DNA of 5,918 nucleotides, from assembly GCA_937895305.1 (NCBI GenBank), contig CALAXS010000819.1, positions 1 through 5,918 of the forward strand, written 5' to 3'. The number at the start of each line of letters is the position of its first letter. Positions within the stretch are counted from its first letter, which is position 1. The translations under genes were made by a program, and so were the position numbers. The notes under the pieces are model-generated. The model saw nothing but the letters and a program-made list of their open reading frames with translations, did no database searches and had not been told where the DNA came from. Positions 4,521 to 5,918 of the stretch are shown here, one piece after another. The DNA comes from an uncultured bacterium (GTDB lineage: Bacteria; Hydrogenedentota; Hydrogenedentia; Hydrogenedentales; JAEUWI01).

Positions 4521-5918
4521 TTAAATCAACTCATCCAGTTCATCGACCAATTCCTTAAACCGGGCCATAGCCGAATCCACAGGCCCCGGCTGTTCCAGAT
4601 CCACCCCGGCATCACGCAACAGGTCCAACGGATACTTCGACCCGCCGCTCTTCAGGAAATTCAGATACCGATCCAGTTCCTTCTTCCCACCGTTAAGCAC
4701 CATGCGCGACAGCGCGATAGCAGCCGACAATCCCGTCGCATACTTGTACACATAAAACGCACTATAAAAATGCGGTATACGCATCCCCTCCAACTCCAAC
4801 GCCTCCGGGATTTCCACATTCGGTCCAAAATAAAGATCCAGCAACTTCCGATACTCCGCGCGCAGCACTTCCAGCGTCAGGGGCTGCCCCTGTTCCGCCA
4901 GCGCATGGATAATCTTCTCATACTCCGCAAACATGGTCTGGCGAATGATGGTCCCACGAATCTCATCAATCTCCTTACAGATGAGGCGAATCTTTTCCTT
5001 CTTCGTCTTGGCCTTTGCCATGAGGTAACGATTCAACAACTGCTCATTAAAGGTCGACGCGACCTCTGCCACAAAGATGGTGTAATGGGCGTAGGTATAA
5101 GGTTGAAATTTATTCGAGTGCCAGGTGTGCATAGAATGCCCCGCCTCGTGGGTCAACGTAAACATACTGTCCAGGCTGTCCGCCTTATAATTCATCATGA
5201 TGTAGGGCGGTGTGCCATAGGCCCCATAGGAAAAGGCACCACTGCGCTTGCCCTTATTCTCATAGCGATCCACCCACCGATCCTCCAGCAAGCCCTTCCG
5301 TAACACCTTGCCGTAATTCGCGCCCAGGGGAGCAACAGACTCACACACCATATCCACGGCCTTGGCATAGGGGATGTTGACCTTGCCCTCATCAATCAAC
5401 GGCGCACGACCATCCCACGTCGCTATTTTGCGCAGGCCCAGGGCGCGTTTACGAATGTCGTAGTACTTGTACAACGTATCCAGATTGTTGTGCACCGCCT
5501 CAATCAGACTGTCATACACCGCCACGGGCACCCGATCCGAAAACAACGCAGCCTCACGCGCCGAATGATGATTCCGCACCCGCGCTCCATAGACATCCTG
5601 CAACACCGACGAACTCAAGGTGGACGCCAACGTATTCGCATGGTCCTCATAGACCCCATAGAACTGCGTGAAGGCCTTCTTGCGCACAGACCGCTTCGGC
5701 GATTCCATCAGCACCCCCGCACTCCCATGGGTCAACTCCACCTTCTCGCCATGTTCGTTGGTGACAAAACCGAACTTCATATCCGCATCATTTAACTGAC
5801 CAAAGATCTTCGACGCCGATCCGGCCACTTCGCCTTGCATGGCCAGCAAACGCTCCTCCTTCATACTCAGAATATGGGGTCGGTACCGCATCAGCTTTTC
5901 CAGTGAATACTGGTAATC
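4521..5918 (-). CDS. pepF: Oligoendopeptidase F, M3 family metallopeptidase (N-terminus outside window)
   Basis: The last 465 residues of a cytoplasmic zinc peptidase that cuts short peptides; the reading frame runs off the right edge (upstream of the first in-window Met it reads DYQYSLEKL). PepF proteins are about 600 residues, so roughly 140 are missing. The zinc site is HEAGHSMH (HExxH at fragment residues 257-261, bases 5136-5150), with the third ligand expected at Glu285 in FVAEVASTFNE. Near the C-terminus, IPHFYSAFYVYKYATG (about residues 381-396) is the conserved M3 segment with the substrate-binding His and Tyr residues. The N-terminal helical M3_N part is present from about residue 80 (TQFYGVYEDHANTLAS onward). 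There is no signal peptide evidence because the start is not seen. All expected motifs are intact and the stop is TAA. It is 298 bases from the DUF2961 gene on the same strand, with a palindrome between, so co-transcription is unlikely. Confidence 0.95.
   Translation of the reverse strand, partial: DYQYSLEKLMRYRPHILSMKEERLLAMQGEVAGSASKIFGQLNDADMKFGFVTNEHGEKVELTHGSAGVLMESPKRSVRKKAFTQFYGVYEDHANTLASTLSSSVLQDVYGARVRNHHSAREAALFSDRVPVAVYDSLIEAVHNNLDTLYKYYDIRKRALGLRKIATWDGRAPLIDEGKVNIPYAKAVDMVCESVAPLGANYGKVLRKGLLEDRWVDRYENKGKRSGAFSYGAYGTPPYIMMNYKADSLDSMFTLTHEAGHSMHTWHSNKFQPYTYAHYTIFVAEVASTFNEQLLNRYLMAKAKTKKEKIRLICKEIDEIRGTIIRQTMFAEYEKIIHALAEQGQPLTLEVLRAEYRKLLDLYFGPNVEIPEALELEGMRIPHFYSAFYVYKYATGLSAAIALSRMVLNGGKKELDRYLNFLKSGGSKYPLDLLRDAGVDLEQPGPVDSAMARFKELVDELDELI

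Overview
The window carries four protein genes, two of them cut by its edges, on a GC-rich chromosome that uses the standard genetic code. No rRNA, tRNA, CRISPR array, transposase or phage gene is visible. The mix (acetyl-CoA synthetase, an OFA-family carboxylate transporter, a secreted DUF2961/GH172 glycosidase-like protein and a PepF-type peptidase) and the dispersed palindromic repeats in the gaps would fit an environmental heterotroph of the PVC / Hydrogenedentota type. This placement is a weak inference, because no taxonomic marker gene is present.

Layout. Bases 3-917 (+) hold the C-terminal half of acetyl-CoA synthetase. A strong intrinsic terminator follows at 956-992. Only 27 bases later an OFA-type MFS transporter starts (1020-2384, +), ending in an unusual His/Pro-rich tail and followed by a GC-rich hairpin (2399-2441). 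The 326-base convergent gap 2385-2710 is packed with short repeats: degenerate 9-base tandem units on opposite strands at its two sides, a twin-hairpin element with a shared loop core, and a polypyrimidine tract. A secreted DUF2961/GH172 protein is encoded at 2711-4222 (-). The 298-base gap 4223-4520 holds its ribosome binding site, an AT-rich upstream stretch and a 131-base imperfect palindrome of dispersed-repeat type. The window ends inside an M3-family oligoendopeptidase F gene (4521-5918, -), which lacks its N-terminus.

How the genes relate. acs and the transporter make a plausible carboxylate uptake and activation pair: the transporter would bring in a small carboxylate and Acs would convert acetate to acetyl-CoA. 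The GH172-like protein probably works outside the cytoplasm on a glycan, and PepF degrades peptides in the cytoplasm. Neither has a visible functional link to the acs pair.

I found no convincing new multi-gene system. The points most worth a second look are the terminator placed directly before the transporter gene, the repeat islands on both sides of the glycosidase gene, the His-rich tail, and a Gly-to-Ser change beside a catalytic Asp in Acs.
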